In this document: positions 8,372 to 17,300 of the stretch, piece after piece
Layout: the number at the start of each line of letters is the position of its first letter
How positions within the stretch are numbered: the first letter of the stretch is position 1
The notes under the pieces: generated by a model
The model's database searches: none
Seen by the model: only the letters and a program-made list of their open reading frames with translations
What the model was told of the DNA's origin: nothing
Origin: an uncultured Prevotellaceae bacterium
Lineage (GTDB): Bacteria; Bacteroidota; Bacteroidia; Bacteroidales; Bacteroidaceae
NCBI GenBank assembly: GCA_902801375.1
Contig: CADCIB010000023.1
Location: 1 to 42,031 of the forward strand
DNA: 42,031 nucleotides
Reading direction: 5' to 3'
Position numbers and translations under genes: made by a program

Positions 8372-10735
8372 TTAGCCACGAAGCTGTTTGTCCATGTTGA
8401 GGGCAGCACGGCGTCCGTCGCCCATCGCGAGGATGACGGTGGCACCTCCGCGAACGATGTCGCCGCCAGCAAAGAGCATCTTGTGGCTCGACTCCATCTC
8501 ATCGTTTACGGCGATAGTGTTCTTACGCCCCAATTCAAGCCCAGCGACAGACTTCGGAACCAGTGGGTTGGGAGATACACCGACAGCTACAACCACTTGA
8601 TCGACATCGAGTGTAACGGTCTTTCCCTCAACTGGAACAGGTGAACGACGCCCAGAAGCATCGGGCTCGCCCAGTTCCATTACTTGGAGAACAGCTTGTT
8701 TGACAGCACCTTTTTCGTCGGCAATATACTCAATGGGGTTGTGCAGCGTCAGGAAGTCGATGCCCTCCTCCTTGGCGTGCTTCACCTCTTCCAAGCGTGC
8801 GGGCATCTCAGCCTCCGAGCGACGGTAAACTAACGTAACGTGAGCACCCAGACGTTTGGCCGTGCGGCAGGAGTCCATAGCGGTGTTACCTCCACCCACC
8901 ACGAGCACGTTCTTGGCAGGGTTAAGCGGCGTGTCGGTCAGTGGGTTGGCCGCATCCATCAGATTAACGCGTGTCAAATACTCGTTCGAAGACATGATAT
9001 TGATGGCATTCTCGCCTGGAATGTTCATGAAGTTAGGCAGTCCGGCACCAGAAGCGACGAAGATTCCCTTGAAACCTTCAGCCTCGAGTTCTTCAATCGT
9101 TATTGTCTTGCCTACAATTACGTCGGTCTGAAAGTGGACACCCATCTTGCGCAGGTTCTCAATTTCCACATCGACAATAGCGTTGGGAAGACGGAACTCA
9201 GGTATACCATATTTCAATACGCCGCCAATCTCATGAAGCGCCTCAAACACATGCACCTCATAGCCTTTCTTCACCATGTCGCCAGCGAAGGAAAGTCCTG
9301 CAGGACCACTACCCACAACAGCGATCTTTATGCCGTTGGCAGGTTCCACTTCTGGCAGAGCAACCTGTCCGCTTTCACGCTCGTAATCAGCGGCAAAGCG
9401 CTCCAAATAGCCGATGGCCACGGCGGGCTCATTCATCTTCAGGTGAATACAACGGCTCTCGCATTGCTTCTCCTGCGGGCATACACGGCCACAGACAGCT
9501 GGGAGGGCAGATGTGTTTTTTAGTACTTTGGCTGCAGCAAGGAATTCACCACGCTCGATGTTTTTAATGAATGAAGGGATGTCGATGTTCACTGGGCAGC
9601 CTTCCACGCAAGTGGGCTTGCCACAGTCGAGGCAGCGTTTTGCCTCTGTCATTGCCATCTCGCGCGTCAGTCCCTGGTTCACCTCTTCAGTTCGGGTGGT
9701 TGCGCGATACTCGGGATCAAGTTCAGGCATGATGACACGTTCTATCTGCGTGCGCTCTTTCGGCTTCATGCTCTTGCGTAGCTCTTGGCGCCATTCAGCC
9801 TGATGGTCGGTAAGCAAGGAGATTGGGTCGTTAGCGTGTTGTTGGGGTAGGGAGGCTTCGCTATCGTTGGACGCTGTTGTACAGCGACATACGGAATCTT
9901 GAGAGGCGGCGAGGTGCTCCTCATAGTGCTCCATTTCCTCCAGTTCTTGCTGTTTGAACGTGCCCATGCGCTTGAACATCTCATCCCAATCTACCAACGC
10001 GCCGTCGAACTCTGGACCATCGATGCAGACAAATTTTGTCTTACCGCCGATAGTCAGTCGGCAGGCACCGCACATGCCCGTTCCATCCACCATAATGGTA
10101 TTGAGCGACACGTCTGTAGGAATATTATATTTTTGAGTGAGCAGACAGGAGAACTTCATCATGATGGGAGGGCCGATGGCGAACACACGGTCGACGTGAG
10201 GTTCCTGTTGGATAAACTTCTCGATACCAACAGTCACCACGCCTTTTTCGCCATACGAGCCATCGTCGGTCATGATGATGACTTCGTCGCTGCTCTCACG
10301 TACTTTATCCTCCAAGATGATGAGATCCTTGTTACGTCCGGCCAATACGGAAAGCACGCGGTTGCCTGCAGCCTTCAGAGCCTGGATGATGGGGAGCATT
10401 GGAGCTACGCCCACACCGCCGCCTGCACAAATGACCGTGCCAAACTTCTCGATATGGGTGGCATTGCCTAAAGGACCGACTACATCTGTCACGTAGTCGC
10501 CTTCGTTCAGATTGCAGAGCTTTGTCGACGACAAACCCACTTTCTGCACAACAAGAGTGATTGTGCCTTTTTGGGTATCTGCCTCTGCGATGGTCAGCGG
10601 CATGCGCTCACCTTTCTCACCCACGCGCACAATGACGAAGTTTCCGGCCTTGCGGCTCTTGGCTATCAGCGGAGCCTCAATCTCCAGAAGGAAAACCTTC
10701 TCAGAGAACTGTTCTTTTCTTACAATCTTGTTCAT
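8372..10735 (-). CDS. fused ferredoxin-NADP reductase-type subunit and GltD-like glutamate synthase small subunit (NfnAB-like)
   Basis: 787 aa from the ATG at 10735; the longer frame to 10807 is rejected because the promoter box lies at 10805-10836. Residues 1-270 are a DHODB/FNR-like FAD- and NAD-binding module ending in a Cys cluster (TGMCGACRLTIGGKTKFVC). After a variable Gln/Asp-rich linker, residues about 320-787 are GltD-like: 'CLDCGKPTCVEGCPVN', then 'CGRVCPQEKQCESRC' for 4Fe-4S clusters, a GxGxxG dinucleotide motif in 'AVVGSGPAGLSFAGD', and a second one in 'VLVVGGGNTAMDSC'. The arrangement matches both subunits of NADH-dependent ferredoxin:NADP oxidoreductase (NfnA/NfnB) in one chain. 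Databases usually call it a bifunctional DHODB NAD-binding subunit/glutamate synthase. No large GltB subunit is in the window, so electron bifurcation or transhydrogenation is likelier than glutamate synthesis. Confidence 0.9.
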   Translation of the reverse strand: MNKIVRKEQFSEKVFLLEIEAPLIAKSRKAGNFVIVRVGEKGERMPLTIAEADTQKGTITLVVQKVGLSSTKLCNLNEGDYVTDVVGPLGNATHIEKFGTVICAGGGVGVAPMLPIIQALKAAGNRVLSVLAGRNKDLIILEDKVRESSDEVIIMTDDGSYGEKGVVTVGIEKFIQQEPHVDRVFAIGPPIMMKFSCLLTQKYNIPTDVSLNTIMVDGTGMCGACRLTIGGKTKFVCIDGPEFDGALVDWDEMFKRMGTFKQQELEEMEHYEEHLAASQDSVCRCTTASNDSEASLPQQHANDPISLLTDHQAEWRQELRKSMKPKERTQIERVIMPELDPEYRATTRTEEVNQGLTREMAMTEAKRCLDCGKPTCVEGCPVNIDIPSFIKNIERGEFLAAAKVLKNTSALPAVCGRVCPQEKQCESRCIHLKMNEPAVAIGYLERFAADYERESGQVALPEVEPANGIKIAVVGSGPAGLSFAGDMVKKGYEVHVFEALHEIGGVLKYGIPEFRLPNAIVDVEIENLRKMGVHFQTDVIVGKTITIEELEAEGFKGIFVASGAGLPNFMNIPGENAINIMSSNEYLTRVNLMDAANPLTDTPLNPAKNVLVVGGGNTAMDSCRTAKRLGAHVTLVYRRSEAEMPARLEEVKHAKEEGIDFLTLHNPIEYIADEKGAVKQAVLQVMELGEPDASGRRSPVPVEGKTVTLDVDQVVVAVGVSPNPLVPKSVAGLELGRKNTIAVNDEMESSHKMLFAGGDIVRGGATVILAMGDGRRAALNMDKQLRG

Positions 10736-10804
10736 TTGTATATTTTCACGTTTTAAATACTTCCACTCTACGTGGACAACTTTGATAAGAATGCTAATTG
10801 GCTG

Positions 10805-10836
10805 CAAAGGTAAGCAATTGTTTTATACAAGCCAAA
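10805..10836 (-). promoter_or_regulatory. promoter of the FNR-GltD fusion gene
   Basis: Minus strand: TTTG (10836-10833), a 20-bp spacer, TACCTTTG (10812-10805). Both elements match the Bacteroidetes consensus. The predicted leader is about 60 nt to the ATG at 10735. Confidence 0.7.
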
Positions 10837-10994
10837 TTTTCATGGCAAAAACATTTTATTTATGAATAAAAGAATGCACTTATTCTCATCGCACTCTGTT
10901 TGGCGATGTTAAGCGTTTCTCTTGGTTATTCGTACCTCTGAATGCATCGAGGGTACTTCGTTAGACAATAAAAATGAAAAAAAGCGTTTTTCAT

Positions 10995-11025
10995 TTTGTA
11001 TTGTTCTCACTTATTCGTACCTTTG
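10995..11025 (+). promoter_or_regulatory. promoter of ftsY-rimO-HU operon
   Basis: TTTG (10995-10998), a 19-bp spacer, TACCTTTG (11018-11025). The ATG of ftsY is 25 bp beyond the box, giving a short leader of about 20 nt. Confidence 0.72.
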
Positions 11026-11050
11026 CAGGCGTAAATATAAAATGTAAATC

Positions 11051-11998
11051 ATGGGATTATTCGGTCTATTCAACAAGAAGAAGAAAGAAACTCTGGATAA
11101 GGGACTTGAAAAAACCAAACAGAGTGTGTTTGACAAGCTGGCCAGAGCGGTTGCCGGAAAATCGAAAGTCGACGACGATGTGTTGGACAATCTTGAAGAG
11201 GTACTCATCACAAGTGACGTAGGCGTGGAAACCACGCTGAAGATAATCGGACGTATCGAGGAGCGTGTGGCACGCGACAAGTATGTGTCTACATCGGAGC
11301 TGAACGAGATTCTCCGCGATGAGATAGCAGGATTGTTGGCTGAAAATCATACTGCCGACTTGGACGATTGGGATTTGCCAGCCGACCATAAACCATACGT
11401 TATCCTCGTGGTAGGAGTGAACGGTGTGGGTAAGACGACCACTATAGGCAAACTGGCCTGGCAATTCAAACAAGCTGGAAAGAAGGTGTATTTGGGTGCT
11501 GCCGATACGTTCCGCGCTGCTGCCGTAGAGCAACTGTGCATATGGGGGCAAAGGGTAGGCGTCCCTGTAGTTAAGCAGAAGATGGGCAGCGATCCTGCCA
11601 GCGTCGCTTTTGACACATTGAGTTCTGCCAAGGCTAACGATGCCGACGTAGTGCTCATTGATACAGCTGGTCGCCTCCACAATAAGGTGGGCCTGATGAA
11701 TGAGTTGAAGAAAATCAAAGATGTGATGAAGAAGGTGCTGCCCGAGGCTCCTGATGAGGTGCTGCTTGTGCTCGATGGCTCTACAGGACAGAATGCCTTT
11801 GAGCAGGCAAAGCAGTTTGCTGCAGTGACGCAGATAACATCGCTCGCCATCACGAAACTCGACGGAACAGCGAAAGGCGGTGTGGTGATTGGCATCAGCG
11901 ACCAGTTGAAGGTGCCTGTGAAATATATCGGACTGGGCGAGGGCATGGAAGACTTGCAGTTGTTCGATCGCCGACAGTTTGTGGACTCTCTGTTCTGA
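11051..11998 (+). CDS. ftsY: signal recognition particle receptor FtsY
   Basis: 315 aa. SRP receptor GTPase that docks Ffh-ribosome complexes at the membrane translocon. The N-terminal helical N domain (1-100) lacks the long acidic A domain of E. coli FtsY. This is usual for Bacteroidetes, and a basic, Lys-rich start (NKKKKETLDKG) may serve for membrane contact. The NG domain has G1 GVNGVGKTT (122-130), 'AADTFRAAAVEQL', the G3 motif DTAGR and the G4 motif TKLDGTAKGG. The C-terminal 'GLGEGMEDLQLFD' segment is typical. It has its own promoter and is followed by rimO after a 6-bp gap, the usual Bacteroidetes order. Confidence 0.97.
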   Translation: MGLFGLFNKKKKETLDKGLEKTKQSVFDKLARAVAGKSKVDDDVLDNLEEVLITSDVGVETTLKIIGRIEERVARDKYVSTSELNEILRDEIAGLLAENHTADLDDWDLPADHKPYVILVVGVNGVGKTTTIGKLAWQFKQAGKKVYLGAADTFRAAAVEQLCIWGQRVGVPVVKQKMGSDPASVAFDTLSSAKANDADVVLIDTAGRLHNKVGLMNELKKIKDVMKKVLPEAPDEVLLVLDGSTGQNAFEQAKQFAAVTQITSLAITKLDGTAKGGVVIGISDQLKVPVKYIGLGEGMEDLQLFDRRQFVDSLF

Positions 11999-12004
11999 TG
12001 TGAG

Positions 12005-13315
12005 ATGGTTAAGAATCAGATAGACTTTATCACATTAGGCTGTTCGAAAAACCTTGTGGACACAGAGCAGCTGATGGGCCTTGCCAGACGGCACGGCTTC
12101 AGTTGTACTCATGACAGCAAGCGACCAATCGGAGAAATAGCCATCATCAACACCTGCGGTTTCATTGGCGACGCAAAGGAGGAGAGCATCAATACGATCC
12201 TGGAGTTTGCGGAACGTAAGAAACAGGGCAAATTGCGTAAACTGTTTGTCATGGGATGCCTGTCGCAACGCTATCGGAAAGAGCTGGAGGAGGAGATTCC
12301 TGAAGTGGATCGGTTTTATGGAAAGTTTGATTACAAGAAATTGATGCAGGATTTGCCTTCCCCCGTTTCCCAGTCTTGTAGAGGAGATGACAGGGCATTG
12401 CGTGTGCTTACCACCCCTCGTCACTATGCCTACTTGAAGATTAGCGAGGGGTGCGACCGGCGGTGTGCTTACTGTGCCATCCCTCTGATAACAGGTCACC
12501 ATGTGAGTCGGAAACAAGAGGACATATTGCAGGAGGTGAAGCAGCTTGTGGACCAGGGTGTGAGCGAGTTTCAGGTGATAGCACAGGAACTGACCTACTA
12601 CGGCGTAGACCTTGATGGTAGGCAGCAGATAGCTGAGCTTATCGAACGGATGGCCGATGTGCCTGGCGTGAAGTGGATTCGCCTTCACTATGCCTATCCT
12701 ACCCATTTCCCATGGGATTTGTTGCGCGTGATGCGTGAAAAGAAAAATGTTTGTCGCTATCTGGACATTGCCCTGCAGCACATTTCCGACAATATGCTTT
12801 CGGCTATGCATCGCCATGTGACCAAGGAGGAAACCTATGAGCTGATTCGACGGTTACGCGAGGAAGTACCAGGCATTCACCTGCGCACAACGCTGATGGT
12901 GGGTTTCCCAGGAGAAACCGACGAGGATTTCGAAGAATTGATGGACTTCGTCCGTTGGGCACGTTTTGAGCGGATGGGTGCCTTCGCTTACTCTGAGGAA
13001 GAGGGAACCTACAGCGCAGAGCATTATATAAATAATGTACGCGCGGAAGTGAAACAGCAAAGGCTGGATCGTCTGATGGCCCTGCAACAGGAAATCAGCG
13101 CCGAAATAGAAGCCGAGAAAGTAGGTAGCATTCTTCAAGTGGTAATCGACCGCAAGGAGGGTGACTATTATGTGGGGCGTACTGAGTTTTGTTCGCCTGA
13201 GGTAGATCCTGAGGTGCTTATTCCTGTTAGCGGGAAACGCCTGATAAGAGGAAAGTATTATCAGGCACGAATCACAGCCGCTGAGGAGTTTGATGTATAT
13301 GCAAGGGTGGAATGA
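12005..13315 (+). CDS. rimO: ribosomal protein S12 methylthiotransferase RimO
   Basis: 436 aa, the normal length. Radical-SAM methylthiotransferase that modifies an aspartate of ribosomal protein uS12. The N-terminal UPF0004 domain begins with LGCSKNLVDTEQ and carries the three cysteines of the auxiliary 4Fe-4S cluster (C13, C51, C85). The radical SAM motif is CDRRCAYC (C150, C154, C157). A TRAM domain ends the protein. 'LGCSKN' and 'HYAYPTHFPWDLL' favour RimO over MiaB. It starts 6 bp after ftsY, and translation is probably coupled. Confidence 0.97.
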   Translation: MVKNQIDFITLGCSKNLVDTEQLMGLARRHGFSCTHDSKRPIGEIAIINTCGFIGDAKEESINTILEFAERKKQGKLRKLFVMGCLSQRYRKELEEEIPEVDRFYGKFDYKKLMQDLPSPVSQSCRGDDRALRVLTTPRHYAYLKISEGCDRRCAYCAIPLITGHHVSRKQEDILQEVKQLVDQGVSEFQVIAQELTYYGVDLDGRQQIAELIERMADVPGVKWIRLHYAYPTHFPWDLLRVMREKKNVCRYLDIALQHISDNMLSAMHRHVTKEETYELIRRLREEVPGIHLRTTLMVGFPGETDEDFEELMDFVRWARFERMGAFAYSEEEGTYSAEHYINNVRAEVKQQRLDRLMALQQEISAEIEAEKVGSILQVVIDRKEGDYYVGRTEFCSPEVDPEVLIPVSGKRLIRGKYYQARITAAEEFDVYARVE

Positions 13316-13390
13316 GCGTTTATCAACCTCACAGAGGAAGAGACAAACCGATTTTGCGAAGATGCTGAAAACGATAATACAAAATGAATC

Positions 13391-15094
13391 ATGAACAATA
13401 AGAGCTTCATACAGCGATTGGCACAAACTACAGGCTATACGCAGGACGACTGTCAGAAAATGGTGTATAGCATGGTGGATGCTATGAACCAGCGGTTTCA
13501 GGAGGGTGAGAACGTGCTGTTGCCCGGCTTTGGCACGTTTGAGGTTAAGAAACGCATGGAGCGCATCATTATCAATCCGAATACCCGACAACGCCTGCTG
13601 GTGCCCCCGAAGCTCGTGTTAGGATTTCGCCCGACGGCTTCAGTTAGAAAAGTACTAAAAGACGGAAAGTCTGAATTCGTCGAGAGTGGCCGTACAAGGA
13701 AAGGCGAGATGAGCGGCATCGTAGGCTATCTTGTGGAGAAACACGGTTTGACTGTCAATGATGCCGAAACATTCTTCAACCAATTCGTCAATGTACTGAA
13801 CGAAGGACTTTTGCAGGACAGATTGGTGAAGGTGAAAGGACTTGGCACATTCAAGGTGGTGGACGTCAAGGAACGTGTCAGTGTAGACGTGAATACAGGC
13901 GAACGCATCGTGATAGATGGGCGCAGCAAAATAACGTTTTTGCCTGATAGTGTGATGAAGGACCTCGTGAACAAGCCTTTCTCCCAGTTTGATACGGTAG
14001 TACTGAACGAAGGTGTAACCTTCGACGACATTGAAGAAGTGAACACCGACGAAGAATCGGAAACCATTGAAACTGAGGATGAACCGCAGCAGACTGAGGA
14101 GCTGAACCCTATTTTGGAAGAAACCCTCGTCGTAGATGAGAAACCTATTATCGAGGATTCTCCTGTTGAGGAAGAACCCATCGTCGGAGAGACATCCATC
14201 GAAAAGTCATCCATTGAAGAGGAGGAACCCATCGTCGGAGAGACATTCATCGAAAAGTCGTCTATCGAAGAGGAAGAACCCATTGTGGAGGTGACCATCC
14301 ATGAAGAATCATTGGTGGAAGAACCAACACCCGAAATGACAACAGCTGCCCGCATTGCACCCCCCATAGAATCAATCAATCAAGCCCCCATAGAATCAGA
14401 AGAGACACCAACCATGAATAATGAACAGAATGAACTGAATAAACATAACGAACGACAGAGAACCCCGTGGTGTCCGTATGTTTTGACCGCACTGATTGCC
14501 GCTGCCATCGGCTTTGGCGCAGGATGGATTGTCAGAGGAATCGTGCCAACTTCAGAAAAGGTCGGACCGCAAGCGGTCGCACCTATTGTGGAAGACAGCA
14601 CTGCAGTTGTCGATACTCTTGATGAAGCGCAGAAAGCAGCCGAGCAAGCATTGCGCGATTCTTTGGAACAGGTACGTCGCGACTCTATCGAAGCAGCCCG
14701 GAGGGACTCCCTGGAGAAAGTGCGCCGCGACTCTTTGGAGAAGGTGCAGAGGGATCTGGAGCGTGTGAAGAAAGAGTTAGAAGCACAGAAGGAAGCCGAA
14801 GCCAAAGCGAAACAAGAGGCCCAGAAGAAAGCCGAGCAACAAGCCGCGCAAGCAGCCGCTTCAAACAATCCGTCGCTTGCCTCAGCCCGTCGACAGGTGG
14901 AGTTGGGTGCCTACCGCATCGTGGGTACTCAGGAAACGATTACTGTAAAAGAGGGACAGACAATGGAGCGTCTCTCAAAATTCTATTTCGGTGAGGGTAT
15001 GGAGTGCTATTTGCAAGTGCACAACGGCACTGCTGTGGTGAAGCCCGGCATGAAGCTGAAGATTCCAAAGCTGGAGATTAAAAAGAAGCGTTAA
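13391..15094 (+). CDS. membrane-anchored double-HU-domain protein with LysM-like C-terminus
   Basis: 567 aa. Residues 1-92 are an HU/IHF-like domain (LPGFGTFEVKKR, then the DNA-binding arm 'NPNTRQRLLVP'). Residues 103-205 are a second, divergent one (VKGLGTFKVV, then 'NVNTGERIVIDG'). An acidic Glu/Ile/Val linker (about 215-330) contains a 17-residue tandem repeat. A transmembrane segment lies at about 361-385. It is followed by charged octad repeats of the RRDSLEKV type, a Lys/Ala/Glu/Gln-rich coiled coil (415-495), and a LysM-like end (about 513-563, 'ITVKEGQTMERLSKFYFGEG'). The layout suggests chromosome DNA held on the cytoplasmic side and peptidoglycan on the other. That is an inference, and no function is established here. 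It lies 75 bp downstream of rimO and ends at a strong terminator, so it is probably the last gene of the ftsY operon. Confidence 0.88.
   Translation: MNNKSFIQRLAQTTGYTQDDCQKMVYSMVDAMNQRFQEGENVLLPGFGTFEVKKRMERIIINPNTRQRLLVPPKLVLGFRPTASVRKVLKDGKSEFVESGRTRKGEMSGIVGYLVEKHGLTVNDAETFFNQFVNVLNEGLLQDRLVKVKGLGTFKVVDVKERVSVDVNTGERIVIDGRSKITFLPDSVMKDLVNKPFSQFDTVVLNEGVTFDDIEEVNTDEESETIETEDEPQQTEELNPILEETLVVDEKPIIEDSPVEEEPIVGETSIEKSSIEEEEPIVGETFIEKSSIEEEEPIVEVTIHEESLVEEPTPEMTTAARIAPPIESINQAPIESEETPTMNNEQNELNKHNERQRTPWCPYVLTALIAAAIGFGAGWIVRGIVPTSEKVGPQAVAPIVEDSTAVVDTLDEAQKAAEQALRDSLEQVRRDSIEAARRDSLEKVRRDSLEKVQRDLERVKKELEAQKEAEAKAKQEAQKKAEQQAAQAAASNNPSLASARRQVELGAYRIVGTQETITVKEGQTMERLSKFYFGEGMECYLQVHNGTAVVKPGMKLKIPKLEIKKKR
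14171..14298 (+). repeat. 51-bp in-frame tandem repeat in the linker of the double-HU gene
   Basis: Successive units begin with GAACCCAT at 14174, 14225 and 14276, a period of exactly 51 bp (17 codons). The first two units are nearly identical. The third diverges after its first third. The encoded unit reads roughly EEPIVGETSIEKSSIEE. Copy number is likely to vary between strains without shifting frame. Confidence 0.85.
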
Positions 15095-15125
15095 GACAAT
15101 TCTTAATATTTTTACTAAACCAAAT

Positions 15126-15162
15126 AAAAAGTTTCTTAAAAGTAATTTTTAGGAAACTTTTT
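15126..15162 (+). terminator. rho-independent terminator after the ftsY-rimO-HU operon
   Basis: A 16-bp stem (15126-15141 with 15147-15162) contains AGTTTC paired with GAAACT, has one G-U pair and a 5-nt loop, and is flanked by A- and T-runs on both sides. It lies 31 bp after the HU gene stop and could work in either direction. Confidence 0.85.
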
Positions 15163-15183
15163 TAATATTATTTAGACACTTTG

Positions 15184-15217
15184 TTTGTTGCCATACTCTC
15201 TGAAAGTATTACTTTTG
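15184..15217 (+). promoter_or_regulatory. promoter of the moxR-Bat operon
   Basis: TTTG at 15184-15187, a 22-bp spacer, TACTTTTG at 15210-15217. The spacer is at the long end of the usual range. It lies between the terminator and the moxR ATG (15252), giving a leader of about 28 nt. Confidence 0.55.
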
Positions 15218-15251
15218 CACAAATTTTGAACAAAAGAAACATAGCAAGATT

Positions 15252-16247
<996 letters not shown>

Positions 16248-16262
16248 AGGAGTTTGCAGTTT

Positions 16263-16340
16263 GCGTCAAATCATCGCGTGATATGACGCAAACTACCGCA
16301 TAGTTTGACGCAAATTACCGCATAGTTTGACGCAAACTGG
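16263..16340. repeat. 22-bp-period tandem repeat array between moxR and DUF58 genes
   Basis: Units starting GACGCAAA occur at 16285, 16307 and 16329, exactly 22 bp apart. A degenerate copy starts at 16263, and an inverted TGCGTCAA precedes the array. The first two units differ at one base. Each unit boundary reads ATAGTTTGACGC, which matches the core of the separate array at 27501-27575. The array lies inside an operon, not between operons. Confidence 0.85.
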
Positions 16341-16379
16341 AAAATCCTTGATTGTCAACAAAGACATAACCCATCGAAC

Positions 16380-17249
16380 GTGGAAACATCTGAGATTCTC
16401 AAGAAAGTTAGGAAGATAGAAATCAAGACCCGAGGTCTGAGCAATAATATCTTCGCCGGCCAGTATCACACGGCCTTCAAAGGGCGTGGTATGGCATTCA
16501 GCGAAGTGCGTGAATACCAATATGGCGACGATGTGCGCGACATTGATTGGAACGTAACCGCTCGCTTCCATCGACCTTATGTGAAGGTGTTTGAGGAAGA
16601 GCGTGAGCTGACTGTGATGCTTCTCATCGACGTCAGTGGTTCGTTGGAGTTCGGCACACAGGTTCAGACGAAAAAGGATATGGTCACTGAGATTGCCGCC
16701 ACATTGGCCTTCAGCGCCATTGAGAACAACGACAAGATAGGAGTGATCTTCTTCTCCGATAAGATTGAGAAGTATATACCGCCCAAAAAAGGTCGTAAAC
16801 ACATACTCTATATCATCCGCGAACTGATAGATTTCCACCCTGAGAGCCGAAGAACCGATGTGGGTATGGCCGTGGAGTTTCTGACCAGTGCCATGAAGCG
16901 ACGCTGCACCGCCTTCTTGTTGAGCGACTTCTACCAGCGGAAGGAGTTCACGCAGCCGCTCACCATCTGCAACCGTAAGCACGATGTGGTGGCCATCCAA
17001 GTGTACGATCAGCGTGCCAAGACGCTGCCCGATGTGGGATTGATGAAGGTGTGCGATGCGGAAACGGGTCATGAAATGATTATCGACACCAGCAGCAAAC
17101 GACTGCGACGCGCCCACACACAATACTGGTTGAACCGCCAGCAACAGCTAACTGAGGTGATGAACAAAAGCCGAGTGGACCACGTGAGTATCGCCACCGA
17201 CGAGGACTACGTGAAAAAGTTGTTGGCACTGTTCCAGATGAGAGGATAG
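16380..17249 (+). CDS. DUF58 domain protein of the Bat operon (GTG start)
   Basis: 289 aa from a GTG at 16380, chosen because METSEILKKVRKIEIKTRGL is the usual N-terminus of this family. No in-frame ATG comes earlier without a stop. The DUF58 core is 'FSEVREYQYGDDVRDIDWNVTARFHRPYVKVFEEERE' (about 40-75), followed by a VWA-like fold whose metal site is LLIDVSGSLEF. No signal peptide or TM segment is seen, so it is cytoplasmic, probably a MoxR partner. It is followed 51 bp later by the exported BatD-like gene. Confidence 0.9.
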   Translation: METSEILKKVRKIEIKTRGLSNNIFAGQYHTAFKGRGMAFSEVREYQYGDDVRDIDWNVTARFHRPYVKVFEEERELTVMLLIDVSGSLEFGTQVQTKKDMVTEIAATLAFSAIENNDKIGVIFFSDKIEKYIPPKKGRKHILYIIRELIDFHPESRRTDVGMAVEFLTSAMKRRCTAFLLSDFYQRKEFTQPLTICNRKHDVVAIQVYDQRAKTLPDVGLMKVCDAETGHEMIIDTSSKRLRRAHTQYWLNRQQQLTEVMNKSRVDHVSIATDEDYVKKLLALFQMRG

Positions 17250-17300
17250 CCTCATAATGGAGGAGGTGGTGGTTGCCAGCTATAATATGAAATTGTTTAA

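Larger units (their letters stand above)
10736..11050. other. divergent intergenic region with promoters for the FNR-GltD gene and ftsY
   Basis: This 315-bp gap contains no convincing gene. It holds one minus-strand promoter (10805-10836) and one plus-strand promoter (10995-11025). A second plus-strand segment at about 10911-10944 resembles the ftsY promoter (an AAGCGTTT-like stretch followed by TTATTCGTACCTCTG) but has a degenerate -7 box. The gap is AT-rich. Confidence 0.7.

Noticed and set aside
10736-10807. Longer N-terminus of the FNR-GltD protein
   Set aside because: The consensus promoter lies at its upstream end, and homologues begin near MNKIVRKEQF.
16263-16340. Short CRISPR-like array
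   Set aside because: The whole unit repeats every 22 bp with no unique spacers, and no cas genes are present.
16293-17144. 283-codon minus-strand frame
   Set aside because: It is antisense to the DUF58 gene, with no recognisable domain or start context.
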